Below are positions 22,929 to 31,333 of a stretch of 38,851 nt of DNA, one piece after another. Each line of letters starts with the position of its first letter. Within the stretch, counting starts at the first letter, position 1. The stretch is taken from positions 1-38,851 of the forward strand of contig CANETX010000005.1 of assembly GCA_947441435.1 (NCBI GenBank), given 5' to 3'. The position numbers and the translations under genes are program-made. The stretch is from Planctomycetaceae bacterium. GTDB lineage: Bacteria; Planctomycetota; Phycisphaerae; Phycisphaerales; SM1A02. The notes beneath the pieces were generated by a model, which made no database searches, was not told the origin of the DNA, and saw only the letters and a program-made list of their open reading frames with translations.

Positions 22929-24769
22929 GGTGTTCCTCGCGTGGGTGTTCCAGAGCTACTGGACTCTACGGATGGTAGTAGGGCATGGATCCGTTCCAAG
23001 CCTGCCGCGCTCTCGGAAAGGCACAACAGGGCCATCGCGTTTCCTGCGACGGCCACCCTCGAGTCCCAAGGAGCTGTTCGAACCGCCCCGAGGGTCCGTC
23101 GGGCGTCGGGCGAGAGGTAACACGCCACCTCGTCGTAGGCGAGTTGCCGAAGGAACCGGACGATGGCAATCTGCATCTGCCTGGCGCGAAACTGCTCGCC
23201 ACGCGGCGTGAGTTCTTGGCTGCTGAGCATGAGTGCGAGCGCATGGCCGGGGCGTGCGGACTGCCCGCTCGCACCTCGGCCCCCGATACCCGAAAGCGCG
23301 AACGCTCCGACAAGATCCGGCGGAATGCGCTCTTGACTCGTGGGCTGCGGGCTCGGATCGTTGCTCAGTTGCGCGCGCGCCAATGCCATGCGTGTGGCCC
23401 GTGCGAGCGAGGCGTGCGCCTCGGGAATCGCTCCCAAACTTGCGTCGGCGAGAATGAGCCAATCGAGCACTCCGATGAGGTCGCCTCGGGGGGTGGTCGT
23501 CCAGAGCCGATCGAGTTCGGCGATGAGAGCGTCGTGCGCAATCGCCGGAGTCCCCGCATGATCGAGTGCCGCCAGCGCCGCTGCCGTGACCGCCTGATCA
23601 AGAGGATCTCCAGCGGTGAGAGGTGCCTTCGCGATCAGTCCTCGGGCATTGGCAACGAGGTTGGTCGCCGCCGCACTCGTGGCACTGTGCGAACCGAGTT
23701 CGTCGGCCCCAAGGAGGATCCATCCCATGGACTTCTTCTCAGCGAGTGGGTCGCCTTCGATCTCCGACACCTGCGCAAGCGCATCGAGGATTGAGCAGGC
23801 CGTGGCCCGTGCGGCTGTCCGCGTCGCGTCATCTGAAGCCGCGATGTTCGCAAAACGTGCGAGGGAATAGGCCGAAAGCGCCTGCTCGGCCGCTGGCGCG
23901 CAGACGGGCGAGTCCACACCCGCTGCGGGGTCGTAGTCGCCCCGGAGTCCGAGTGCCATCAACGCAGCCCCCTGCGGATCTCCCGACGGCGCAACAATCA
24001 GGGAGTTGGCAAACCACCGGGCGATTGACTGCGCAGCATTGCGCGCCAGCACGGATGCCGTCGCCGGAGTGGGCATCGGCTCGAGGCGCGATCCGCGAAA
24101 CACTTCGACCCCCTCATCGTCGACTGTTGGCTGCACGACTCGGCGCGTCTGGAACTTGTAGAGGCCGACTCGCTCGGACGCAGGGATGTCGGCGAATTCC
24201 CGAGCGGGGATCCCGTGGCGCATCACGAGCGAGAGGAGCGTCTCGGCAGGAGCGCCCGCGGCATTGAGAGCCTGCAGCACGGACGGGTACGCGAGTTGCC
24301 ATTCGTTTCCCCTGCGCACGGCGACGCCGTCGAGGGCCGGTTCAATCTCACCGCCGGCCTGCGCGTAGTCGGTGCCGATGATCGGAGTGGGAGGATCCGC
24401 CAACTCGATCTCAAGCGTGTAGCGTGTCCAGTTGGGCTCGCCGACCCGGCCGGCACTCCCCAGCCGGAGTCGAGCATCGTCCACCGCTTGGGTCAGCGCA
24501 TGGAGAAGGGGGGCATCATCCCGGGCCTCCCCCACGCCGATGACACGACCATCGCGTCGAAGGATGGCGACGCAAGACCAACACCCATCTGAAGATGGCG
24601 CTTTCTCGCGCGGGCTTTTTTGGCCTGAATTCATCCACTCCCGCGCTGCCCGCCATGCGATAAGGGCATCTGGCGGATTAGCAGACGCAAAATGCACGCC
24701 CTCTGCTGGAAGGGCAAAAACCGCCCAAAAAGTAAGAACGAGGGTGGACAATCTCCTGAAACGGGGCAT
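22925..24769 (-). CDS. Large secreted protein of unknown function
   Basis: A protein of 614 residues beginning MPRFRRLSTLVLTFWAVFALPAEG, a good signal peptide. Residues about 60-110 (CVAILRRDGRVIGVGEARDD, then PLLHALTQAVDDARLRLG) loosely recall AMMECR1-type folds, but this is weak. The rest is Ala-rich and helical, like repeat or scaffold proteins. I do not recognise a catalytic motif. ATG 24769 is chosen for the signal peptide; ATG 24868 would add a 33-residue polar extension. A 55-nt palindrome ends one base before the chosen ATG and contains the only Shine-Dalgarno-like bases (CTGAGG). Its stop overlaps the start of the Gly-rich secreted protein by 4 bases. Confidence 0.7.
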   Translation of the reverse strand: MPRFRRLSTLVLTFWAVFALPAEGVHFASANPPDALIAWRAAREWMNSGQKSPREKAPSSDGCWSCVAILRRDGRVIGVGEARDDAPLLHALTQAVDDARLRLGSAGRVGEPNWTRYTLEIELADPPTPIIGTDYAQAGGEIEPALDGVAVRRGNEWQLAYPSVLQALNAAGAPAETLLSLVMRHGIPAREFADIPASERVGLYKFQTRRVVQPTVDDEGVEVFRGSRLEPMPTPATASVLARNAAQSIARWFANSLIVAPSGDPQGAALMALGLRGDYDPAAGVDSPVCAPAAEQALSAYSLARFANIAASDDATRTAARATACSILDALAQVSEIEGDPLAEKKSMGWILLGADELGSHSATSAAATNLVANARGLIAKAPLTAGDPLDQAVTAAALAALDHAGTPAIAHDALIAELDRLWTTTPRGDLIGVLDWLILADASLGAIPEAHASLARATRMALARAQLSNDPSPQPTSQERIPPDLVGAFALSGIGGRGASGQSARPGHALALMLSSQELTPRGEQFRARQMQIAIVRFLRQLAYDEVACYLSPDARRTLGAVRTAPWDSRVAVAGNAMALLCLSESAAGLERIHALLPSVESSSSGTPTRGTP

Positions 24770-24770
24770 C

Positions 24771-24825
24771 CTCAGATGGTACGGGGGGCGATCGATCGTT
24801 CGATCGCGCCTCGTACGCGTCTGAG
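24771..24825. repeat. 55-nt imperfect palindrome at a start codon
   Basis: The arms are CTCAGA/TCTGAG, then GTACG/CGTAC, a short GG/CC step with bulges, and a perfect inner 8-bp stem GCGATCGA/TCGATCGC with loop TCGT. On the minus-strand message the hairpin ends one base before the ATG at 24769 and includes its GAGG. It could mask initiation, act as a protein-binding operator or be a REP-like element. Confidence 0.75.
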
Positions 24826-25054
24826 AAATCGAAGAACGAAGTGTTGTGATGTTGATACACCGAGTCATTCCCTACGAGGTTCCTCACAAGAGACTGGCAC
24901 TGCTGACGCTGTTGTCCTTTATCGCCATTCTCTGAAGCCAAAGCGAACGACTTTCAAATTTCTGTCAGACGCCATTTTCGGCACAAGCACCCCCTTAGTG
25001 GGGCGGTGGGCGGATGGGGAGACACGTCCAAGCACGCGAGTGCAGGATGTGCCG

Positions 25055-25099
25055 AAAAGCGCGACGGCCTGCGAGAAATCGCAGGCCGTCGTTGCTTTT
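25055..25099. terminator. Bidirectional intrinsic terminator after rpsA
   Basis: A perfect 13-bp stem, CGACGGCCTGCGA (25062-25074) with TCGCAGGCCGTCG (25079-25091), closes on a GAAA loop on the plus strand. It is flanked by AAAAGC on one side and GCTTTT on the other, which extend the stem and give a short U-run in both directions. It lies about 32 bases downstream of the rpsA stop on the minus strand and is a strong terminator for rpsA. Confidence 0.88.
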
Positions 25100-25130
25100 G
25101 CAGTTGGTGCGAGGGGAAACTCGCGCGTCC

Positions 25131-26915
25131 TCAATCGAACTTGATCTTGTCGGTACCCATCGCGCCGTGGTCGTCCATGCCGCCCTTGGTGGGCTTGGCA
25201 CGCTTCGGGCTGAGGAATGCATCGTCCTCGCTGGGGGTTGCCGACTCCCGTGTCGTCGTGGCGCCGCCGCCCCATTGTGCACGCTTCAGGCTCAGGCCGA
25301 TCTTCCGATCGTCGGTATCGACGCGGAGGATCTTGACATCGACCTCCTGCCCGGCCTTGACGACATCGAGCGGGTTTTCGACCTTCTGGTCGCTGAGTTC
25401 CGAGATATGCAGAAGTCCCTCGAGGCCGTCCTCGAGTTCGACGAACACGCCGAAGTTGGTGATCTTGGTGACCTTGCCCTTCACGATCATGCCTGGGCGG
25501 TACGCGCCGGGGATCGCCTCGACCCACGGGTCTTCCGTGAGCTGCTTGAGTCCAAGGCCGACGCGCTGCTTCTCCTGATCGACCTCGATGACCACGCACT
25601 TGATCTCGTCCCCCTTCTTGAGGAGATCGTTGGGGTGCGCGATCTTCTTGGTCCAGGACATGTCCGAGATGTGGAGGAGGCCGTCGATGCCCGCCTCGAT
25701 CTCGATGAAGGCGCCGTAGTTGGCGAGGTTGCGCACCTTGCCAGAGATGACCGTTCCGAGGGGATAGTGCTCGGCAACGAGGTCCCATGGATTGATCTCG
25801 CACTGCTTGAGGCCCAGCGAGATCTCCAACTTGTCCTTGTTGAAGTCGAGGACGACGACATCGATCTGCTGGTCGACCTGCACGATTTCCGAGGGGTGGT
25901 TGACGCGGCGGGTCCAAGACATCTCGCTGACATGCACGAGACCCTCGATCCCGTCCTCGAGGCGCACGAACGCACCGTAGGACATCAGGCTGACGACGCT
26001 GCCGTGGACACGGGCGCCGACCGGATACTTCTTCTCGATCTCCTCCCACGGGCTCGGCTCGCGCTGCTTGAGGCCCAGCGCAACCTTCTCGCGTTCGCGG
26101 TCGATGTTGAGGACCTTGACTTCGACCTCCTGGCCGATCTTGACGACTTCCGAGGGATGATTGACCCGTCCCCAGGACATGTCGGTGATGTGGAGGAGTC
26201 CGTCGATGCCGCCGAGGTCGATGAACGCGCCGAACTCGGCAATGTTGGTGACCGTGCCCTTGACGATGTCCCCTTCCTTGACGACGGTGAGGAGATTGCG
26301 GCGAGCCTCTTCGCGCTCGATTTCGATCAGCCTGCGGCGGCTGATGACAATGTTCCGCCGTTCGAGATCGATCTTGAGCACGGCGGCACGAATCGTCTTG
26401 CCGACGTAGTCGCCGACGTCGCCGGGACGGCGCACATCGACCTGCGAGGCAGGGAGGAAGACCGGCACGCCGATGTCGACGAGAAGTCCGCCCTTGATCT
26501 TGCGGAGCACCTTGCCCTCGACAACATCGCCTTCCTTCTTGGTCTGGAGCAGCTGTTCCCAGCCGCGGATCCGGTCGGCCTTGCGCTTGGAGAGGACGAG
26601 TTCGCCGTTGGCATCCTCGATTTCCTCAAGGAGCACCTCGACCACATCGCCCGGGGTCACGCCGCCCGCATCGTCGAACTCATCCTTGGGAATCTGGCCT
26701 TCGCTCTTGAGGCCGACATCGACGATCACGTAGTCGCCGCTGATCGAGACGACCCGTCCCTTGATGACGCTGTTGGGAGCGCCAATCGAGGCGCCGGCCT
26801 TCTCGAGAATTGAGGAGATGTCGCCGGTGGCGTCAAGGCCAAGGGCCTCGCGGACCATCCGCGTGGCTTCGTCAGAGTCAAGACCAATGTCTTCGATGAG
26901 GTTGTAGTCGACCAT
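25131..26915 (-). CDS. rpsA: 30S ribosomal protein S1
   Basis: A 594-residue protein with six S1 (OB-fold) RNA-binding repeats. The repeats begin with GRVVSISGDYVIVDVG, GKVLRKIKGGLLVDIG, GTVTNIAEFGAFIDLG, GSVVSLMSYGAFVRLE, GKVRNLANYGAFIEIE and GKVTKITNFGVFVELE. The last four end in the typical HITDMSW/HVSEMSW/HISDMSW/HISELS segment. S1 captures and unfolds mRNA on the 30S subunit. The C-terminal tail of about 60 residues is polar and ends GTDKIKFD. ATG 26915 is chosen because the protein then starts MVDYNLIEDIG; the frame is open to 26990. No Shine-Dalgarno sequence precedes it, as is common for rpsA genes, which are often autoregulated through the leader. Confidence 0.97.
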   Translation of the reverse strand: MVDYNLIEDIGLDSDEATRMVREALGLDATGDISSILEKAGASIGAPNSVIKGRVVSISGDYVIVDVGLKSEGQIPKDEFDDAGGVTPGDVVEVLLEEIEDANGELVLSKRKADRIRGWEQLLQTKKEGDVVEGKVLRKIKGGLLVDIGVPVFLPASQVDVRRPGDVGDYVGKTIRAAVLKIDLERRNIVISRRRLIEIEREEARRNLLTVVKEGDIVKGTVTNIAEFGAFIDLGGIDGLLHITDMSWGRVNHPSEVVKIGQEVEVKVLNIDREREKVALGLKQREPSPWEEIEKKYPVGARVHGSVVSLMSYGAFVRLEDGIEGLVHVSEMSWTRRVNHPSEIVQVDQQIDVVVLDFNKDKLEISLGLKQCEINPWDLVAEHYPLGTVISGKVRNLANYGAFIEIEAGIDGLLHISDMSWTKKIAHPNDLLKKGDEIKCVVIEVDQEKQRVGLGLKQLTEDPWVEAIPGAYRPGMIVKGKVTKITNFGVFVELEDGLEGLLHISELSDQKVENPLDVVKAGQEVDVKILRVDTDDRKIGLSLKRAQWGGGATTTRESATPSEDDAFLSPKRAKPTKGGMDDHGAMGTDKIKFD

Positions 26916-27017
26916 AGTGAGTGTGAGTGCGTTGCAAAGTGCGCGCAAGGGCACGCTGCCCATGCGCAAGGCGAACCCCTTCGGGACCATCCCGAAGGCG
27001 GGTCGCTGACTATATCA
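26916..27017 (-). promoter_or_regulatory. rpsA promoter and structured leader
   Basis: On the minus strand an extended -10, TGA-TATAGT, lies at 27017-27009. Its TGA is also the stop codon of the upstream MFS gene. Transcription would start near 27002, leaving an 86-base leader. The leader has two hairpins: a perfect 9-bp stem (26978-26986 with 26990-26998) and GGGCA/TGCCC (26949-26961). There is no ribosome binding site before the ATG, only CAC/CTCACT-type repeats. This resembles S1 leaders that S1 itself recognises. Autoregulation is inferred. Confidence 0.65.
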
Positions 27018-28385
27018 GGCAGCCGCGGTTTCCTGCGGCCCTTGCGGGGCAATCCGCGGCGGAATGAGCTTCCGCATGGACATGAACCCCGCCAAGCCGA
27101 GGAGATTCACGAGGAAGCAGATGAAGAAGAACCACGCCCCCCAACCGGCCGCGGCCATCGGGGCGTAGAGCGCGATGGCGAGAAACGGCGCGATGGCGCC
27201 GCGGATGCCGTTGAGCGTGACGTGGAGAGCCATGTACTCGCTGTCGCGGTGCGCTGGTGCGAAGTCGTGGTGACCGAGATTCCAGGCGAGCGAGCCTCCC
27301 GCGAATCCGAGTCCCAGCACCAAGCTCGAGACATACATGATCGGCAGGGAGTGAAAGAGCGTGGCCACGAAGATGAGGAGCGCCGCGGTCACGAATGTCC
27401 AGCCGTGAATCGAACGGAAGTTGATGACGTGGGTACGGGTCAGAAGGCGGCTCCATGCGGGTATTGCCAGCGGCATCACCGCGATGGGGATGACCGTCGT
27501 GATGAGGATGCCTTGGAGGTAGGAGGTGCCAAACTCGTCGTTGAGGACGATGACTTGCGGGGGTCCGAGCATGAGGTTGCCGAGACCGAAGACGGACATC
27601 CACCACATGAACTTCGCGTAGAGCTTGTCTTCGCGCAGGAGCGCGAGGAGTCCCCGTGGATCCAGTCGTGAGGCCGTCGTGTCGCGACCGTCGCGCTCGG
27701 CGCGCTGCAGTCGGCGCTGTCCGCGCAGCCGGACCTTGCGGTAGATGGAATTCCCGCAGTATCCGGCGAGCGCCAGCAGCGGGAAGATGTATCGCATGCT
27801 CGTCGGATCGATGTCCATGGACTCGCCGAGGACCACGCCGGCCACGGCGAGGATGAGCGCCTGGATCATGGCCATCTTCCCGGCGATGAGCGCGCGGTTC
27901 GCCCGCGGATAGTTGTTGCGCCAGACCGCGGTGCGGACCGTGATGACTCCCGTCCACGCGAGGCGGGCAACCAGGACGAGCGACACCAGCATCCAGAGGC
28001 CACCCGAGGAGATGGGGACGACGGCGATGAGCGCAACGCAAGCGCAGGTGACGAGTTGGAGGACGCTGATGAACCGGATCTTGGTGCGACCGTGCGCGAG
28101 CGCTGCCCAGACGAAGCTCGAGAGATTGGCGACGTTGGGCGCTGCGGCGACCGCGGCGACCGCAAGGTCGAGATCCCTCGGCGAAATCCCATCGACGCCG
28201 GTGAACATCTTCTTGACGATGATCGCCATCGTCCCCCCTTCGATCGCGCCGAGCATCAGGGGAAGGAGGAACCATGAGAACAACTCGCGCGCGTAGTTGG
28301 CGCGCAGCATCGGAGGCAGGCTCTTGGGGTGGAACTCCGAGACGAACCGGTTGAGCGCGGCGAAGAATGTCCGGGTGCCGATCAT
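27015..28385 (-). CDS. MFS-type membrane transporter
   Basis: A 456-residue protein with about 12 membrane segments and a basic central loop of about 45 residues (KVRLRGQRRLQRAERDGRD), the usual MFS division between two six-helix halves. The first 30 residues are cytoplasmic (FVSEFHPKSLPPMLRANYARE). It is related in general type to the permease at 20414, but the two are not obviously close paralogs. The substrate is unknown. It starts 39 bases after the HIT protein gene, and its stop codon supplies part of the rpsA promoter. It is probably the last gene of the run that begins with the S41 peptidase. Confidence 0.82.
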   Translation of the reverse strand: MIGTRTFFAALNRFVSEFHPKSLPPMLRANYARELFSWFLLPLMLGAIEGGTMAIIVKKMFTGVDGISPRDLDLAVAAVAAAPNVANLSSFVWAALAHGRTKIRFISVLQLVTCACVALIAVVPISSGGLWMLVSLVLVARLAWTGVITVRTAVWRNNYPRANRALIAGKMAMIQALILAVAGVVLGESMDIDPTSMRYIFPLLALAGYCGNSIYRKVRLRGQRRLQRAERDGRDTTASRLDPRGLLALLREDKLYAKFMWWMSVFGLGNLMLGPPQVIVLNDEFGTSYLQGILITTVIPIAVMPLAIPAWSRLLTRTHVINFRSIHGWTFVTAALLIFVATLFHSLPIMYVSSLVLGLGFAGGSLAWNLGHHDFAPAHRDSEYMALHVTLNGIRGAIAPFLAIALYAPMAAAGWGAWFFFICFLVNLLGLAGFMSMRKLIPPRIAPQGPQETAAA

Positions 28386-28424
28386 CGCGCAGGCGTGGAA
28401 GGAGTGGCTCGAATCACGAGGCGC

Positions 28425-28955
28425 TCACGGAGTGGCCGCCTGCCGGAGCAGCCGCCAACTGGCGTGAAGGGCGTCCGGGATGACGCGGACATCGCCGATC
28501 GTGGCCATGAAGTTCGTGTCGCCGTTCCAGCGCGGGAGGACATGCGCGTGGAGGTGCTCAGGCACGCCCGCTCCCGCAGCCCGCCCTTGATTGAGTCCGA
28601 CGTTGATCCCCTGCGGCGAGAAAGCGCGCTCGACCATCCCGACAGCGTGGTCGACGAGACGCCAGAGTTCGATGCGCTGTGCTGGCAGGTAGTCCATCAG
28701 CGTTGGTCGCGGATCGCCGAGCGCGATGAGCACATGGCCGTTCGAGTACGGATACCGATTGAGCATGATCAGGCCGTGATCATTGCGATGGACGACGAAG
28801 TGGGCCTCGTCGGCTTCGGCGTCGCGCCATGCTGCGAGCAGGAAGTTCGTCGCGGGCGAAGCGCCTGATGGCGAGGCTCGGACCGCGGCTTCGGCGGATT
28901 CCAACTCCCTCAAGTAGGCCATGCGCCAAGGGGCCCACAGGTCTCGATGCGTCAT
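28425..28955 (-). CDS. HIT-family protein, Ap4A phosphorylase-like
   Basis: A 176-residue histidine-triad protein. The active motif HLHAHVLPRW places H134, H136 and H138; the central H136 is the expected nucleophile. The following W-x-G-D-T-N-F and the NRYPYSNGHVLI segment match the branch containing mycobacterial Ap4A phosphorylase, which splits diadenosine tetraphosphate with phosphate. The N-terminal LWAPWRMAYL is also typical. The Cys-x2-Cys zinc site found in many relatives is absent (ATNFLLAA at that position). Substrates may be Ap4A or another nucleotide conjugate. It lies 27 bases after the ABC permease gene and 39 before the MFS gene, so it is probably expressed with them. Confidence 0.88.
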   Translation of the reverse strand: MTHRDLWAPWRMAYLRELESAEAAVRASPSGASPATNFLLAAWRDAEADEAHFVVHRNDHGLIMLNRYPYSNGHVLIALGDPRPTLMDYLPAQRIELWRLVDHAVGMVERAFSPQGINVGLNQGRAAGAGVPEHLHAHVLPRWNGDTNFMATIGDVRVIPDALHASWRLLRQAATP

Positions 28956-28982
28956 CGGTTCAATCTTAGGAAGCGCGGTTGG

Positions 28983-30359
28983 TCAGCGTGTCCGCGCCCA
29001 GCGCAGCAGTTCACGCGGTGTGGGGGGCTTCCCCTGCATGAGGACGCCGACACGGAAGATTCGCGCCGCCATCCACACAAGGCCGATCGTGGCTGCGGTG
29101 TTCACGAGGAGCGTGACGGGGATCTGCCAAGCGGGAATGGGCTCGACCGCTCCGGTCGTGCGCAGCACCATCACAAAGGGACCGCACGCGGGGACGAAGC
29201 TCATCGCCGTGGCGAGCCACCCCGTCGGATTCTCGGAGATCGGGAGCCAGAGGATCAACGGCACCATCAGGACGATCATGGCGGGCTGCACGAGCGACTG
29301 CGCCTCACGGAGATCGCTCACCGCGCTCCCGACCGCCGTCATCACCGCCGCAACCATGAGGTAGCCGAGCGCGAACCAGACGAGGAAGAGCAGGATCGTG
29401 GAGAGAGGAACAAGATCGAGCATGGCGAGAAAGGCAAGCCCCGACAGTCCCGCGGCGCCATAAGTCGACAGCATCACCATGCTGACAAGGCTCTGGCCGA
29501 CGATCTTGCCGACGAGGAGTTCCAACGGGCTCACCGCCGAGAGGAGCACTTCGATCACCTTGCTCGACTTCTCCTCGATGGTCGTCGTGAGCAGTTGATT
29601 CGCGCTCGTGAATGCGGCGATCCACATGAGGAACATGAATCCTCCCGGGATGAGAAAGCGCATCTGCGTGTTCTCGGGAGCGGCAACACCGGTCTCAGAC
29701 ATGCGTGCGGTGCTCGTGCCGGGCAGATGGACGAGGGCGCGGGCAGCTGCAAGATCCTCGCCGTGGCGTTCGACACGGGCGACGACTGTCGCTTCACGCG
29801 CCGTCCGAGAGAGGAGCGCGGTCGTCTTGGCCGGCGAACTGGTGGGAACGAGCACGCTGATGTCCAGATCCTCGGATGGACTGCGTTCGAGCAGCGCCGC
29901 GGGAATCTCGATGAACCCGAGGAGAACGCCATCACGCACGTCGGCGCGCGTGGAGTCGTGATCGCTGTCGAGGGTGACGCGCCTGACCTCAACATCGACT
30001 TCCGTCGAGAAGAGAGAGGGGTCAGGCGCATCGGGGTCGAACTCTTCGAGGGGGCCACGCGTCGGCGTGGCGGCGGGCTCCTTCGGCGCGCGGGGGTGTC
30101 GGTACTCCTCGAACGCCGCTTTCATCGCTGCGGCAATCGTTCCGTCCGCGTCGGCGACGACGAGGGTTCCTGTCACAGGCACGGGCTTGTCGGAGAGGAG
30201 GAGAGGCATCAAGCCGATGGCCCCGAACATGAGGAAGGGGAAGGCGAGCGCCCCGATGATGAATCCCTTGGTGAAGACGGTGTGTTTGAACTCGCGCCAC
30301 GCGATCGAACGCACGCGCGTAAAGCGGAAACCGCGCGACTCAGCCTTCGCGAGGCTCAC
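28983..30359 (-). CDS. ABC-2 type transporter permease (NatB-like)
   Basis: A 458-residue permease of the ABC-2 family, NatB-like. One membrane helix near residues 30-55 (GFIIGALAFPFLMFGAIGL) is followed by a large extracytoplasmic domain of about 190 residues. Five or more helices then follow from about residue 240 (FLMWIAAFTSANQLL, STYGAAGLSGLAFLAML, ILLFLVWFALGYLMVAAVM). The cytoplasmic EEKSSKVIEVLLSAVSPLELLVGK segment is the family hallmark and contacts the ATPase. NatAB-type systems export ions, peptides or lipids; the cargo here is unknown. Its ATG overlaps the ATPase stop (ATGA). Confidence 0.9.
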   Translation of the reverse strand: MSLAKAESRGFRFTRVRSIAWREFKHTVFTKGFIIGALAFPFLMFGAIGLMPLLLSDKPVPVTGTLVVADADGTIAAAMKAAFEEYRHPRAPKEPAATPTRGPLEEFDPDAPDPSLFSTEVDVEVRRVTLDSDHDSTRADVRDGVLLGFIEIPAALLERSPSEDLDISVLVPTSSPAKTTALLSRTAREATVVARVERHGEDLAAARALVHLPGTSTARMSETGVAAPENTQMRFLIPGGFMFLMWIAAFTSANQLLTTTIEEKSSKVIEVLLSAVSPLELLVGKIVGQSLVSMVMLSTYGAAGLSGLAFLAMLDLVPLSTILLFLVWFALGYLMVAAVMTAVGSAVSDLREAQSLVQPAMIVLMVPLILWLPISENPTGWLATAMSFVPACGPFVMVLRTTGAVEPIPAWQIPVTLLVNTAATIGLVWMAARIFRVGVLMQGKPPTPRELLRWARTR

Positions 30360-31333
30360 GCCGCGCCTCCGAGGGGAATGCGAGAGTGGCCGCCGTGCTC
30401 GGTGACGAGTCGGACGAAGACATCGTCGAGGGTCACCTGCGCCATCTCGATCTTCCGGCAGCCGATGGACTGGAGGATGGTGGCCATCATCGCCTGCGGC
30501 TCGGTGTCGTCCTGAAGGGAAAGCACCAGCGACCGCGCCGGGGATCCAGGACGGACCGCCTCGATTCCCGCGAGCGTCGCTGCCGTCAGGCGCGCCTCGT
30601 CCACACTCCCGAGCGGCACGATCTCGATGGCACGCGGGGAGTATTGGGCGAGCACGCTCTCGGTGGCGGCGTCGAGGATCTTCTCGCCGCGATTGATGAG
30701 GACCACGCGTTGACAGAGCTGCTCGGCCTGTGCCATCTGATGGGTGGAGAGGAAGATCGTGCGCCCCTGAGCGTGGAGTTCGCGCACGGCATCGATGAGC
30801 ACGCGCGCGTTCACGGGGTCGAGCCCCGAGAAGGGTTCGTCGAGGACTATGAGATCGGGTTCGTGGAGGACGGCGCTGATGAACTGGACCTTCTGCTGCA
30901 TGCCCTTGGAGAGTTCCTGGCAGCGAGAGCGGAAGACCCCCGGCAGTTCGATGCGCTCAAGCCACTGTTCGACGCGCTTGGCGAGTCCGAGTTGGGGCAG
31001 TCCCTTCAGCCGACCCATGTAGATCAGGAACTCCCCGACGCGCATGCGACGGTAGACGCCGCGCTCCTCGGGGAGGTATCCGATGCGGTCCTTCATGTCG
31101 AGCGCGTCGCCGCCGAGCACCTGGAGTTCACCCTGATCGGGTCGGATCAGCGACATCACCATCCGGATCGCCGTCGACTTGCCTGCGCCGTTGGGACCAA
31201 GAAGGCCGACGAGTTGGCCTCGACCCACTTCGAGGTCGAGCCTTCGCACAGCATCGACTGCGCCGAAGCGCTTGCCGACTCCGCGCAAGGAGACGGCAGA
31301 AGTGGATCGGCCGTTGATGGCGTGCGAACTCAC
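30356..31333 (-). CDS. ABC transporter ATP-binding protein (NatA-like)
   Basis: A 325-residue ATPase for the adjacent permease. It has Walker A (GPNGAGKST, about 46-54), a Q-loop region, the signature variant LSKGMQQKVQF and Walker B (LIVLDEPFSGLDP), then the D-loop and the switch histidine (LSTHQM). An additional C-terminal domain of about 85 residues is typical of NatA/CcmA-type exporter ATPases. The signature reads LSKGM instead of LSGGQ, common in this branch. The start overlaps the stop of the LolA-like gene and the stop overlaps the permease start, so the stoichiometry is probably set by coupled translation. Confidence 0.94.
   Translation of the reverse strand: MSSHAINGRSTSAVSLRGVGKRFGAVDAVRRLDLEVGRGQLVGLLGPNGAGKSTAIRMVMSLIRPDQGELQVLGGDALDMKDRIGYLPEERGVYRRMRVGEFLIYMGRLKGLPQLGLAKRVEQWLERIELPGVFRSRCQELSKGMQQKVQFISAVLHEPDLIVLDEPFSGLDPVNARVLIDAVRELHAQGRTIFLSTHQMAQAEQLCQRVVLINRGEKILDAATESVLAQYSPRAIEIVPLGSVDEARLTAATLAGIEAVRPGSPARSLVLSLQDDTEPQAMMATILQSIGCRKIEMAQVTLDDVFVRLVTEHGGHSRIPLGGAA

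Larger units (their letters stand above)
24770..25130. other. Intergenic region upstream of the large secreted-protein gene
   Basis: About 360 bases between the end of rpsA and the start of the secreted-protein gene, both on the minus strand. It contains the 55-nt palindrome at its left edge, a bidirectional terminator at its right edge and a small GC hairpin near 24988-25008. A possible weak -10 (GATAAA, minus strand, near 24920) has no convincing -35. No other coding frame is supported, apart from a possible N-terminal extension to 24868. Confidence 0.5.

Noticed and set aside
24595-24620. Hairpin plus T-run resembling a plus-strand terminator
   Set aside because: It is inside the coding sequence of the minus-strand secreted protein and no plus-strand gene ends there.
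27010-28275. Second long minus-strand frame overlapping the MFS gene
   Set aside because: Arg/His-rich translation without membrane helices; the overlapping frame is a clear MFS permease.
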